This document shows positions 9,009 to 18,728 of a stretch of 64,000 nt of DNA, one piece after another. The stretch is from NCBI GenBank assembly GCA_963699345.1, contig CAVOTL010000005.1:806001-870000 (forward strand), written 5' to 3'. How positions within the stretch are numbered: position 1 is the first letter of the stretch; each line of letters starts with the position of its first letter. Position numbers and translations under genes: made by a program. Under the pieces are notes generated by a model. It did not search any database, was not told the origin of the DNA, and saw only the letters and a list, made by a program, of their open reading frames with translations. This DNA is from Bog-756 sp963699345 (GTDB taxonomy: Bacteria; Actinomycetota; Acidimicrobiia; Acidimicrobiales; RAAP-2).

Positions 9009-9141
9009 CGGGAGCGGCTGACGGTTCGGGTGCCGTCGGGGTCGGACGGGAATACTCTAGTTTTCCGATTGGTTTACTGGGTATCCGGCCGGTCGCCGCC
9101 CGTCGGGCGGAGCCGACACCACCGACGAACAGGAGCCCACC

Positions 9142-9816
9142 ATGTCCATCCGCGATGAGGTCCTCGAGGCCAACGATGCCTACGCCGCCGACTTCGGCGA
9201 CAAGGGTGGTCTGGCCCTTCCCCCGGCCCGACGCTTCGCCATCCTGACCTGCATGGACGCCCGCCTCGACCCGGCCAAGTACGCCGGTCTGCGCGAGGGC
9301 GACGCCCACGTCATCCGCAACGCCGGCGGTCGGGCCAGCGACGACGCCATCCGGTCGCTGGTCATCTCCTACAAGCTGCTCGGCACCGAGGAGTGGTTCG
9401 TCGTCCACCACACCGACTGCGGCATGGAGTTCTTCACCGACGAGCAGATGCGCGACCTCCTGGCCGCCAGCCTGGAGACGGCCGAACTCGGTCCGGACGG
9501 CTTCCGTGACGTCGGGACCGGCCCCGGCTCCTCCGAGGCCCGCTACATCGACTGGCTCACCATCGACGACAACGCCCGCTCGGTGGTCGACGACGTCGCC
9601 CGGATCCGGGCCCACCCCCTCGTCCCCGGGTCCATCCCCGTCTACGGCTACCTCTACGACGTGACCTCGGGTCGGCTCGTCGAGGTCGAGGAGGCGACCA
9701 AGGCCGGGCTCGCCGGCCTGAGCCCGAGCGGTCAGCCCACCGAGGGGACGGTGGCCAGACCCTCGGCGAACCGCTCGTCGGTGACCTCCTCGTCGACCAT
9801 GCGACCCGACAGGTAG
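9142..9816 (+). CDS. Beta-class carbonic anhydrase
   Basis: A zinc enzyme interconverting CO2 and bicarbonate. The beta-class motifs are clear: CMDAR gives zinc ligand Cys37 and the Asp39-Arg41 dyad, and HTDC supplies His90 and Cys93. The NAGGRASDDAIRSL segment is typical of the family. The start ATG 9142 is preceded by AGGAG. The C-terminus is odd: after VTSGRLVEVEEATKAG the frame runs on about 30 low-complexity residues and overlaps the 3' end of the convergent trpB-like gene by 85 bp. A +1 shift near 9700 would instead give a stop at 9719-9721, before that gene, so a sequencing error at the tail is possible. Confidence 0.9.
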   Translation: MSIRDEVLEANDAYAADFGDKGGLALPPARRFAILTCMDARLDPAKYAGLREGDAHVIRNAGGRASDDAIRSLVISYKLLGTEEWFVVHHTDCGMEFFTDEQMRDLLAASLETAELGPDGFRDVGTGPGSSEARYIDWLTIDDNARSVVDDVARIRAHPLVPGSIPVYGYLYDVTSGRLVEVEEATKAGLAGLSPSGQPTEGTVARPSANRSSVTSSSTMRPDR

Positions 9817-11112
9817 GAGTCGTAGGCGGCGAGGTCGAAGTGGCCGTGCCCGCACAGCGCGGTCAGGATCACCTTGTCCTCGCCGCTCTCCTTGCAGGCC
9901 AGCGCCTCGCGCACCGCCGCGGCGATGGCGTGGGTGGGCTCGGGGGCGGGCAGGATGCCCTCGGTCCGGACGAACTGCATGGCCGCCCCGAAGCACTCGG
10001 TCTGCGGGATGGCGACGGCCTCCATCAGTCCGAGCTCGTAGATGTGGGAGATGAGCGGTGCCATCCCGTGGTACCGCAGGCCCCCGGCGTGGATCGGGTC
10101 GGGGATGAAGTCGTGGCCCAGGGTGTGCATCTTCATCAGCGGGGTCATGCCCGCGGTGTCGCCGAAGTCGTAGGCGTAGACGCCCCGGGTCAGCGACGGG
10201 CACGACGCGGGCTCGACCGCCCGGATCGTCGGGCTCATCTTCCCGGCGAGCTTCTCCCGCAGGAACGGGAAGGCCAGGCCGCCGAAGTTGGAGCCGCCCC
10301 CGGTGCATCCCACCAGCAGGTCGGGCGCCCGCTCGCCGGCCTTGGCCAGCTGCAGCAGGGCCTCCTCGCCGATGATGGTCTGGTGCATCAGCACGTGGTT
10401 GAGCACGCTGCCGAGGGCGTAGCGGGTCTCGGGGTCGGGGGCGGCCACCTCGACGGCCTCGCTGATGGCGATGCCGAGCGAGCCGGGGCTGTCCGGGTCG
10501 GCCTCCAGCACGGCTCGCCCGGCCGCGGTCAGGGTGCTCGGCGACCGGTGGACCAGGCCGCCGAACGCCTCCATCATGAGGCGCCGGTACGGCTTCTGGT
10601 CGTAGCTGGCCCCCACCTGCCAGATCTCGCACTCGAGGCCGAAGAGCGCGGCAGGCGAAGGCCAGGGCGGTCCCCCACTGCCCGGCCCCCGTCTCGGTGG
10701 TGAGGCGCCGGATCCCGGCCCGGGCGTTGTAGTACGCCTGGGGCACCGCGGTGTTCGGCTTGTGCGACCCGGCCGGCGAGACGCCCTCGTACTTGTAGTA
10801 GATCCGGGCCGGCGTGCCGAGGGCCTGCTCCAGGCGGTGGGCCCGGAAGAGCGGCGTGGGCCGCCACTGGCGGTAGACGTCGAGGACGGCGCCCGGGATG
10901 TCCACGTACCGGTCCTGGCTGACCTCTTGGAGGATGAGCTCCATCGGGAACAGCGGGGCGAAGTCGTCGGGACCGGCCGGCTCCAGCGTGCCCGGGTGGA
11001 GGGCCGGCGGAGGGGGCGACGGCAGGTCGGGCACGATGTTGTACCAGGTGGTCGGCATCTCGCTCTCGTCCAGCAGGTACTTGTGCTGGTGGACGGACTC
11101 GTCGATGGCCAT
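9732..11112 (-). CDS. trpB: TrpB2-like tryptophan synthase beta chain, frameshifted
   Basis: This PLP enzyme belongs to the TrpB2 branch, which makes tryptophan from indole and serine, often without a TrpA partner; no trpA is nearby. From ATG 11112 (AAGGAGG upstream) the N-terminal 154 residues include RPTPLFRAHRLE, YYKYEG and GSHKPNTA with the PLP lysine about residue 118. After GAGQWGTALAFAC, homology continues in the next frame (LFGLECEIW, then GASYDQKPYRRLMM), so there is one extra base near 10650. The corrected length is 459 residues, normal for TrpB2. The C-terminal part includes GCTGGGSNFGG. It could be a true pseudogene, but no other damage is visible, so an assembly error is at least as likely. 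Confidence 0.85.
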
Positions 11113-11195
11113 CGTTCGTGCCTCCTTGTCGGCGGATGTGCTCAAGATAGCCAGGAAACTCCGACCGGGACCCGCACCGGCACCCGTCGGGACCG

Positions 11196-12601
11196 TCAGC
11201 CGGCGAACGGGTAGCGGTCGATCCACGGGTCGGCCTGCTCGAGTTGGGAGGCCACCTGGATCAGCCGGGCGTCGCGGCCCGCTCCGGCCACGATCTGCAC
11301 GCCGACCGGGAGACCCGAGGCGGCGACGTGGAGCGGCAGGCTCACCGCCGGTTGGCCCGTGATGTTGAACAGGGCCGTGAAGGCGGCCATCGACACGATC
11401 TCCATCGGGGGGAAGTCGGGCTGGGCGTGCACCTCGGCCAGCAGGCCCACCGGGGGCGGTTCGATGGCCATGGTCGGGGTGACCAGCAGGTCGAACTCGT
11501 CGTCGAACCGGGCCAGCTGGGCCCGCGACAGGAGCTGCAGCGACGAGAGCGACCGGACGTACTCCAGGCTGTCGAGTAGACCGGCCGGCTTCGTAGGCCA
11601 CGCGGTTGTGGGGCTCCATACCGGCCGGGTCGAGGTCCAGATGGACCCCGAATCCCGAGCGCATCAGGTTGAGGAAGTGGCCGCAGTTCGGCGGCGTCGA
11701 AGAGGTCGGCGTCGAGGTGCACGATCTCGTGCCCGAGCGATTCGAGCAGCTCGGCGGCGTGGTCGACGGCGGCCAGGCACTCGGGCGCCACCTCGATCCC
11801 CAGGGCCGACACCGTATTGACGGCGATCCGCAGGCGCCCCGGGTCCGCCCCCACCTCCTCGGTGAACGGCCGCTCCTTGCCGGGTGAGCTCCACCACGCC
11901 AGCGGGTCGGGGCCGCTGATGACCTCGAGGATGGCGGCCGAGTCGGCCACGGTCCGGGTGAGGACCCCCTCCACCGACAGGCCGGACCATCCGGGCACGC
12001 GGTCCGGCACCCGACCCCGGCTGGGCTTGTGCCCGACCAGGCCGCAGCACGACGCCGGGATGCGGATCGAGCCGCCGCCGTCGCTGGCGTTGGCCGCCGG
12101 GAACATGCCCGAGGCCACCGCAGCGGCGGCACCGCCGCTCGAGCCGCCCGGCGTGACCCCGGTGTCCCACGGATTGCGCGTCGCCCCGAACCGGAGGTTC
12201 TCGGTGATGCTCACCGAACCGAATTCGGGGGAGTTGGTCCGGCCGCAGAGGATGAACCCGGCGGCCACGAACGCGCGGACGACCAGCTCGGACTCCACGG
12301 CCGGCGTGTCCGGAGCGCCCGCACAGCCGTAGGTGACGGGCTGGCCGGCCACCTCGACCAGCTCCTTGATGGGCAGCGGCACCCCGGCGAAGGGGGGCAG
12401 GTCCGTCGCCCCTCCGGCGATGCGGTCACCGAGGGCGCGGGCCTCGGCCCGGGCCTCGTCGTCGTTGCGCCAGATGACGGCGTTGAGGGCGGGGTCCCGG
12501 GCGTCGATCCGGGCCAGCGTGGCGTCCAGGACCTCGAGCGGGCTCACCTCCCGGGCCCGGATGGCGGCGGCGGTCTCGATGGCGGAGGCGAACTGGTCCA
12601 T
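11196..12601 (-). CDS. Amidase (amidase signature family), two frameshifts
   Basis: Amidase-signature hydrolases cleave amides with a Ser-cisSer-Lys triad. Here Lys79 (PLPIKE), the GGSSGG motif at about 152-157 and the nucleophile Ser178 (DGGGSIRIPA) are present. The reading frame changes twice: one extra base near 11684 (after LFDAAEL, homology resumes as GHFLNLMRSGFG) and one near 11580 (after AYEAGR, it resumes as LLDSLEYVRSL). With both removed the product is 467 residues, the usual length, ending PWIDRYPFAG. A TAAGGT box lies 6 nt before ATG 12601, suggesting leaderless transcription. It lies 83 bp upstream of the trpB-like gene, also frameshifted; they may be cotranscribed. Confidence 0.85.
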
Positions 12602-12678
12602 CCCGTGACCTTAGGACGGCGCCGGTCGTCCGGGCTCCGGTCGTCACGCGGGGCGGCCCGGGTGTGGCACGGTGGACC

Positions 12679-13410
12679 ATGGTCGCCTACGAGCGTTTCG
12701 CCGCCTTCTACGACGTCGTCATGGACGATCCGGGACCGCGTGCCGCCCGGGTGAACGCCGCCATCGACCGCTACCGGCCCGATGCCACCTCGGTGCTCGA
12801 GCTCGGTTGCGGGACCGGCTCCATCCTGGCCCGGTTGGAGACCGGGGCCGCCCTCACCGGTCTGGACCGGTCACCCGAGATGCTGGCCATCGCCGCCGCC
12901 AAGGTGCCCGGGGCGGAGCTGCTGGAAGGGGACATGGCCGACTTCGACCTCGGCCGGCGCTTCGACGTGGTGGTGTGCGTCTTCGACTCCCTCAACCACC
13001 TGCTCGACGTGGACGCGTGGACCTCGCTGTTCGACGGCGTGCACCGGCACCTCCGGGACGGCGGACTGTTCGTCTTCGACGTCAACACGGTGGGCGAGCT
13101 GCGCCGCCTCGGCGAGGAGCTCCCGTGGGTCTACGACTTCGAGGGCGGCACGGCCATCATCGACGTGTCGTTCGCCCTCGATGCGGCCGGTCTCGGCGTC
13201 ACCGACTGGGACATCCGCATCTTCGAGCGGATCACCGACACCCGCTACGAGCTCCACCACGAGTGCATCGGCGAGCTGGCCCTGGAGCTGTCCCGCGTGC
13301 GGGAGCTGACCGAACCCGGCTTCGTCCTGCTGGAGGAGGTCGACGAGGACGGGTTGGTGGCCACCGACTCGTCGGTGAAGGCGTACTACGCGATGCGTCG
13401 TCGGGACTGA
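12679..13410 (+). CDS. Class I SAM-dependent methyltransferase
   Basis: A 243-residue Rossmann-fold methyltransferase. Motif I is VLELGCGTGSILARL at about 36-50, the acidic post-I motif is LTGLDRSPEML, and DVVVCVFDSLNHLLD follows. The N-terminal AYERFAAFYDVVMDD is typical of small-molecule methyltransferases close to the family with a C-terminal beta-rich insertion. ATG 12679 fits better than the in-frame GTG at 12664 because it begins at the conserved N-terminus, though no strong ribosome-binding site is present. It ends 3 bp before the stop of the convergent recD gene. Substrate unknown. Confidence 0.85.
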   Translation: MVAYERFAAFYDVVMDDPGPRAARVNAAIDRYRPDATSVLELGCGTGSILARLETGAALTGLDRSPEMLAIAAAKVPGAELLEGDMADFDLGRRFDVVVCVFDSLNHLLDVDAWTSLFDGVHRHLRDGGLFVFDVNTVGELRRLGEELPWVYDFEGGTAIIDVSFALDAAGLGVTDWDIRIFERITDTRYELHHECIGELALELSRVRELTEPGFVLLEEVDEDGLVATDSSVKAYYAMRRRD

Positions 13411-13413
13411 ACC

Positions 13414-15291
13414 TCAGGGCCCCGGCCACAGCCGGTCCCGCAGACCCGAGGCCCGGGCCACGGGCCGGTCCACCGCCCGTCGGATCATGTCCTCGCTCCC
13501 GACCACCGTGACCTCGGGTTTCGCCCGCGTCACCGCGGTGTACAGGAGTTCGCGGGTCAGGATCGGCGAGTCCACCGTCGGTAGCGACACCACGGCGTGG
13601 GGGAACTCGGAGCCCTGGCTCTTGTGGACCGTCATCGCCCACCACGGCTCCCACTCCCCCAGTCGGGCCGGGGCGAGCCGACGAGGTTCGTCCGGGCCCG
13701 GAAGCACCACCCACCGACCGTCGTCGGACTGGATCACGACCCCTACGTCGCCGTTGGCCAGATCGTTGACGCGATCGTTGCGGGTGACCATGACCGGCGT
13801 GCCCACCCTCGGCCACCCGCCGCGCCGGGCGAGGGGGATCGCCGTCTGGACCGCGCTGTCGATGACCCCGCTCCACTCGAAGAGGCAGAGCGGGCCCCGC
13901 CGGACGGCGGCGAGGACCTTGATCCGGGTGGCGGCGGCCAGGGCCGTCGGTCCGTCCCCCGCCAGGGCGGCCGTGACCACCTCGGTGGCCGCGGTGACGA
14001 CCTGGTCACGGAGGGCGGCCAGGCCGACGGGATCGTCCGGTCGCACCCAGTGGACCCCGGCCCCTCCGCCCGACAGGCGGTCGATGACGGCGTCGGCGTC
14101 ACCGTCCCGGATGGCCAGCGCCAGCGCCGCCGTCTCGGAGCCGGCGTCGAAGCGGTGCCCCCGGCGGAGCTCGGTGACCCGGCCGCCCAGCGGCCCGCCG
14201 GACGGGCCGTCCCCGGGGGACCGGCGCCCGACCAGGTCCCCCATCACCGTGCCGGCCTCGATGCTGGCGAGTTGGAACGGGTCGCCCACGAGCACCAGGC
14301 GGGCCTCGGGACGGACGGCGTCGAGCAGTCGGGCGAGGAGGGGCAGCGACACCATCGAGGTCTCGTCGACGATGACCAGGTCGTGGAGCAGGGGGTGGTC
14401 ACGGTCGTGGCGGAACGAGGTCCGCGAGCCGAAGCCGAGGAGGCCGTGGATGGTGGTCGGTGTGATCCCGGCCAGGTCACCGGCCGGAGCGGCACCGATC
14501 CGGGCCTCGGCGACCAGGCTGCGCACCTGGGCTTCGACGGCCTCGGCCATGCGCGCCGCCGCCTTGCCGGTCGGCGCCGCCAGGGCGGCGCGGAACACCT
14601 CGTCCCGCTCGACGGCGAGCAGGTGGGCGGCGGCCAGGATCCGGGCCACCGTATGGGTCTTGCCCGTGCCCGGGCCCCCGGCGATGACCGAGACCGGGCT
14701 CGTGAGCGCCCGCCGGGCCGCCACGAACTGGAGGTCCGGCGAACCGTCGTCACCGACGGGCGCACCGCCGAACACGGTGGTCAGCACCGCCTCCACGGCG
14801 TCGTCGCGGGGAACGGACCGGCCGCACCGGTCGTCGAGCTCGCGGGTCACGTCGACCTCGAACCTCCAGTACCGCTCCAGGTAGAGCCGCCCGGCGTCGA
14901 GCACCAACGGTCGCAGGTGGTCGCCCGTCGCCGCGTCGGACGCCGACCCGTCCGGAGCCACGATCGGGGAGGACGCCAGTTCGGCCCGCCAGTCCGACGG
15001 ATCGGGCAGGTCCAGCCTCTCCAGACCGTCGGCGTCGACCAGCGCCGCCGCCAGCTGGGAGCGCACGGCGTCGAGGTCGAGGCAGACATGTCCGAGGCGC
15101 ACGGCCCGGGCCGTCAGGGCCAGGGCCAACAGGGCGCCGTCGGCCACCGGCCCGGGCGACAGGCGCCGCACGGAGGCGACGAGTCCGACCTCGTAGCGTC
15201 CGAGCACCCCCGCGTCGGTCCATGGCCGGAGCAGCTCCTCGGTCGGCCCGCGGTCCCACCCCCCGGGCGCCCGGCGTTGTCCCAGGGCCAC
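13414..15291 (-). CDS. recD: RecBCD exonuclease V, RecD helicase subunit
   Basis: RecD is the fast 5'-3' helicase of the RecBCD complex that processes double-strand breaks. The 625-residue product carries Walker A GGPGTGKTHTVARIL, the DETSM motif II, GDPFQLAS (motif III) and TVHKSQGSEFPHAV in the UvrD-like C-terminal domain. GTG 15291 is preferred: GGGAGGT lies 6 nt upstream, immediately after the recB stop, and translation begins at a RecD-like N-terminus; the frame is open further upstream but within recB. It is the last gene of the recC-recB-recD operon and ends 3 bp from the convergent methyltransferase gene. Confidence 0.93.
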   Translation of the reverse strand: MALGQRRAPGGWDRGPTEELLRPWTDAGVLGRYEVGLVASVRRLSPGPVADGALLALALTARAVRLGHVCLDLDAVRSQLAAALVDADGLERLDLPDPSDWRAELASSPIVAPDGSASDAATGDHLRPLVLDAGRLYLERYWRFEVDVTRELDDRCGRSVPRDDAVEAVLTTVFGGAPVGDDGSPDLQFVAARRALTSPVSVIAGGPGTGKTHTVARILAAAHLLAVERDEVFRAALAAPTGKAAARMAEAVEAQVRSLVAEARIGAAPAGDLAGITPTTIHGLLGFGSRTSFRHDRDHPLLHDLVIVDETSMVSLPLLARLLDAVRPEARLVLVGDPFQLASIEAGTVMGDLVGRRSPGDGPSGGPLGGRVTELRRGHRFDAGSETAALALAIRDGDADAVIDRLSGGGAGVHWVRPDDPVGLAALRDQVVTAATEVVTAALAGDGPTALAAATRIKVLAAVRRGPLCLFEWSGVIDSAVQTAIPLARRGGWPRVGTPVMVTRNDRVNDLANGDVGVVIQSDDGRWVVLPGPDEPRRLAPARLGEWEPWWAMTVHKSQGSEFPHAVVSLPTVDSPILTRELLYTAVTRAKPEVTVVGSEDMIRRAVDRPVARASGLRDRLWPGP

Positions 15292-15293
15292 GG

Positions 15294-18200
15294 CTAGACC
15301 TCCCGACCGTCGAGGAGATCGCTCAGGGATCCGAGCATGGCGGTGTCGAACTCCCAGGTGAAGACCCCGTGGGGATGGACCCCGTCGTGGGCCACCCCCT
15401 CCCCGGTCATGCCCCGGACGAAGAGGTACGCCGCCCCGAGCACGACATCGGGCGGCGAGCCCGGCCGCCGCCTCGATCGAAGGTAGCGATGGAGGGCCAC
15501 GCCGTAGAGGAGGGCCTGGAGTGGGTAGTGGTGCTCGACCATGGCGTCGGCCATGTGGGCCCGGTCGTAGTCGGACGCTCCGGTGACGTCGCCGCGCGGT
15601 GTCAGCTGGTTGGTCTTGTAGTCGGCCACCACGAAGCTGCGCCGTCCCGCCGGCGGCCCCACCCGGGCCACGAGGTCGATCGACCCGGTGAGGTACCCGG
15701 CCAGCTGCACCTCGATGGCACCGGCCGCCAGCGCCCGCGCCCACGACCCGAGGACGTGGTCCTCGGGCAGGTGAGCGACCACCACCCGGCCGATGTCCCG
15801 CACCGTGGGCCGACGCCCCGACTCGCCGAGCCGCAGGTCGAATCCCAGCTCGTCGAGCCGGTCCGACCGAGTGAGGTCGGCCAGCCGCGTGCCTCCGAAC
15901 AGGGGGCCGAGCGGCGTCCCGATGGCGTCGCGCAGGCCACCCACCAGCTGGGGCAGTCCCGCCGAGCCGTCCCGGGTCAGGGTGTCGAGGTCGAACCCCG
16001 ACCGGGCGACCTGGTCACGGACGGCCGTACCGAGGTCGGCGTCGAGCTCGGCCGAGGCGAAGTCGACCCGTTCCAGCACCCCGTGGACGAAGGTGCCGAA
16101 CTCGGTGCCCGCCGCCAGGTCGGCCAGCCGGCCGGCGTCGGGCCGGGTGGGGGCGTCCGGGTCGCGGCCGCGGTCGTCGACCGGGCCGGGACCCGACTCG
16201 TCGGCCGCCCCGCGGTCGGCGCCCGAGGGGTCGAACGGGTCCATCCACCCGGCGTCGGCGTCGGCGGTGATGGCGCTGAACGACCAGCGGTGCACCGACC
16301 GGTCGAGGCGGCGGCTGAAGGTGGCGTGCTCGAGGTGTCCGCCGGACGCCTCACCGGTGTCCCCCGACCACGCCGTCGGGGCGGGGCCGGATCCGGGGAT
16401 GCGCTCCACCCGGACGGTCCCGCGGGAGATGAGCACCAACCCCTGCAGGGCATCCTCCACCCGGTCGTCCGCCGGCACCGGACAGGACGGCCCGGTGAAG
16501 ACCGCCGGATCGAGCCACCCTTCCCCGTCGCGGGAGAACAGCAGGCGGCTCAGGGGTCGCTTGGCGCTGGACCCGGCGTCCGCCCACCAGACCGCGGTGT
16601 AGTGCTGGGCCCGCGTGAGGGCGACGTAGAGCACCCGGAACTGCTCCCAGGCGATCTCCTCGCGGGCCAGCTCCTTCCTCGCCGCGGCGGCCGGCTTGTC
16701 GGGCCAGTCGGCACCCCGGGCGAGGTCCATCCGACGGGTGCCGTCGGTGGGGTCCGTGTACACGACATCACCCACCTTGGCCTCGAACCGCCAGAGCATG
16801 GGCAGGCAGACCACCGGGAACTCGAGTCCCTTGGCCTTCCAGACGGTCATGATCTGCACGGCCTGGGCCTGCGACTCGATGCGTCGGGCCACCACGTCAC
16901 CGTCGACCTCGAGGTCCTCCTCGGACTCGGGCGGGTTGTCCAGGAGGGAGAGCAGGCCGGACGCGCCCGCCATCCCGTGGGGCGTGCTGTCGTGGAGGAG
17001 CTCCGCCAGATGGTCGAGGTCGGTCACGTTCCGATCGCCGTCGAACTCGGCGAGGACGTGGGCCACCACGCCCGTCTCGGCCCAGATGGAGGCCAGCACC
17101 TCGGCCACCGGGCGGGTGCCGAGGTCCGCCGACCACGCCGCCAGTCGTTCCTGGAGCACGGCCAGGTCCTCGTCGGACGCCCCGGCCACCCGCTCGGCCG
17201 GCCAGGCGACGAACCAGGACAGGGCGTGCGCCCGCACGCGGCCGATGTCCGAGGGTCGCTCCATGGCCGACAGCAGGAGGCGCAGCTGTTCCGCCGCCCA
17301 GGACCCGAGGACGCTGCCGGCTCCGGCGACCACGGCGGGCACGGCCGCCCGGCGGAGTGCGGACTGCACGCTCCGGGCGTGTTCGCCCGAGGTCACCAGG
17401 ACCGCGATGTCCGACGGCCGGAGCCTGCGTGACCCGCCCGGCTCCCGGGAGTCGGGGATCGACGCCGAGTCGAGGAGCTCGCCCACGTGGGCGACGAGGT
17501 CCTGTTCGACGCGGGCCGCCGCCCGCGGGACGGACGGCTTCCCGTCGTCGCCGGCGACCGTCGGCCCCAGGGCCAGCCGGATGCCCAGGCCGGAGAGGTC
17601 CTCTCCTCCGGCGCCCCACATCCGCTCGGCGGCGTGGGCCGGTGACGGGTCCACCGGGTGGTAGGCGATGGCGTGGTCGCCGAACGTCGCGCCGTCGAGC
17701 AACGCGTGCACCGCCTCGATCGCCGCCGGGTCCGATCGCCAGTTGGTCCCGAGCGTGTACCGGTTGGCGGCCGGGGTGGACCGGACCGCGTCCAGGTACA
17801 CGGCGATGTCGGCGCCCCGGAACCGGTAGATCGCCTGCTTCGGGTCGCCGACGAGGACCAGGGCCCGGTTCGGCGTCCTCCCGCCGAAGAGGGTGGAGAA
17901 GATCTCCCACTGGACCCGGTCGGTGTCCTGGAATTCGTCGATCAGCACCACCTTGAACCGGTGGCGGAGGGCGTCGATGACGGCGGCGGAGCCGGAGTGG
18001 GCCAGCACGTCCCGCAGCTCGGTGAGGACGTCGTCGAAGCCCATCCGGCCCGTGTCCCGCAGGAGCTCCGACAGATTGGCCGCGGATGCCTGGACCAGCT
18101 CGTAGAGACGCGTCTGTTCCGGCTTCGCCCCGGGACACCCCGGGGCCGGCTCGAGCACCAGATCGGGGCCGCCGACGTACTTCTCGGTGGCGCTCACCAG

Positions 18201-18728
18201 TTGGGACAGCCGGGGTAGCTCGGCGAGGGGGACCCCGCCCGTGGCCGCCGTGGCCAGGGCATCCGCACACGCATGCCGGACGAGCTCACCGACGTCCGAG
18301 ATCAGCCGGGCGTCGGGGTCGATCGACGGGGTCATGCCGAGGGTGTTGCGCACCTGGGCGGCGAAGCTGTGGATCGTCGAGATCGCCGCGGCGTCGAACT
18401 CGGCGACGGCCCGGTCGAGCCGGGCCCGGCAGGCCGGGACGTCACCGGCGGCGAGGAACGCCGAGAGCCTGTCGTCCTCGGCGGCCACCCCCTGCGCCAG
18501 CGCGGTCGCCGACGTCGCCAGCTGGCTGCGGATGCGGGACCGCAGCTCGGCGGTGGCCGCCCTCGTGAAGGTGACCATCAGCAGCTCCGACGGGGCGATG
18601 TCCCGCTCGGCGAGGAACCTCGTCGCCAGGGACGCCAGGGTGTAGGTCTTGCCGGTTCCGGCACTGGCCTCGATGACGACCTGGCCCTCGGGCAGCGGGT
18701 CGAGGACGTCGAAGACGGGATCGGTCAC
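15294..18728 (-). CDS. recB: RecBCD exonuclease V, RecB helicase/nuclease subunit
   Basis: RecB is the 3'-5' SF1 helicase and the nuclease of RecBCD. The 1144-residue product has N-terminal Walker A EASAGTGKTYTLA, VTFTRAAT (motif Ia), DEFQDTD (motif II), GDPKQAIYRFRGAD (motif III) and VWKAKGLEFPVV (motif V region). The C-terminal PD-(D/E)XK nuclease domain shows GSIDLVAR and VVADYKTNQL, so the nuclease appears active. GTG 18728 overlaps the recC stop as GTGA, giving translational coupling; an upstream in-frame start would lie inside recC. The order recC-recB-recD differs from E. coli, where ptrA lies between recC and recB. Confidence 0.94.
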   Translation of the reverse strand: MTDPVFDVLDPLPEGQVVIEASAGTGKTYTLASLATRFLAERDIAPSELLMVTFTRAATAELRSRIRSQLATSATALAQGVAAEDDRLSAFLAAGDVPACRARLDRAVAEFDAAAISTIHSFAAQVRNTLGMTPSIDPDARLISDVGELVRHACADALATAATGGVPLAELPRLSQLVSATEKYVGGPDLVLEPAPGCPGAKPEQTRLYELVQASAANLSELLRDTGRMGFDDVLTELRDVLAHSGSAAVIDALRHRFKVVLIDEFQDTDRVQWEIFSTLFGGRTPNRALVLVGDPKQAIYRFRGADIAVYLDAVRSTPAANRYTLGTNWRSDPAAIEAVHALLDGATFGDHAIAYHPVDPSPAHAAERMWGAGGEDLSGLGIRLALGPTVAGDDGKPSVPRAAARVEQDLVAHVGELLDSASIPDSREPGGSRRLRPSDIAVLVTSGEHARSVQSALRRAAVPAVVAGAGSVLGSWAAEQLRLLLSAMERPSDIGRVRAHALSWFVAWPAERVAGASDEDLAVLQERLAAWSADLGTRPVAEVLASIWAETGVVAHVLAEFDGDRNVTDLDHLAELLHDSTPHGMAGASGLLSLLDNPPESEEDLEVDGDVVARRIESQAQAVQIMTVWKAKGLEFPVVCLPMLWRFEAKVGDVVYTDPTDGTRRMDLARGADWPDKPAAAARKELAREEIAWEQFRVLYVALTRAQHYTAVWWADAGSSAKRPLSRLLFSRDGEGWLDPAVFTGPSCPVPADDRVEDALQGLVLISRGTVRVERIPGSGPAPTAWSGDTGEASGGHLEHATFSRRLDRSVHRWSFSAITADADAGWMDPFDPSGADRGAADESGPGPVDDRGRDPDAPTRPDAGRLADLAAGTEFGTFVHGVLERVDFASAELDADLGTAVRDQVARSGFDLDTLTRDGSAGLPQLVGGLRDAIGTPLGPLFGGTRLADLTRSDRLDELGFDLRLGESGRRPTVRDIGRVVVAHLPEDHVLGSWARALAAGAIEVQLAGYLTGSIDLVARVGPPAGRRSFVVADYKTNQLTPRGDVTGASDYDRAHMADAMVEHHYPLQALLYGVALHRYLRSRRRPGSPPDVVLGAAYLFVRGMTGEGVAHDGVHPHGVFTWEFDTAMLGSLSDLLDGREV

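Noticed and set aside
9016..9141. Promoter-like AT-rich stretch before the carbonic anhydrase gene (TACTCT, TTTACT, GGTATCC)
   Set aside because: Several -10-like words are present but none has a matching -35 at acceptable spacing, so I did not assign a promoter.
8263..12132. 1289-residue minus-strand open frame
   Set aside because: It joins antisense sequence of several plus-strand genes with pieces of the trpB-like and amidase frames; only the trpB N-terminal segment is genuine.
15222..17432. 736-residue plus-strand open frame opposite recB
   Set aside because: No recognisable domains, and the minus strand encodes a complete RecB with helicase and nuclease motifs.
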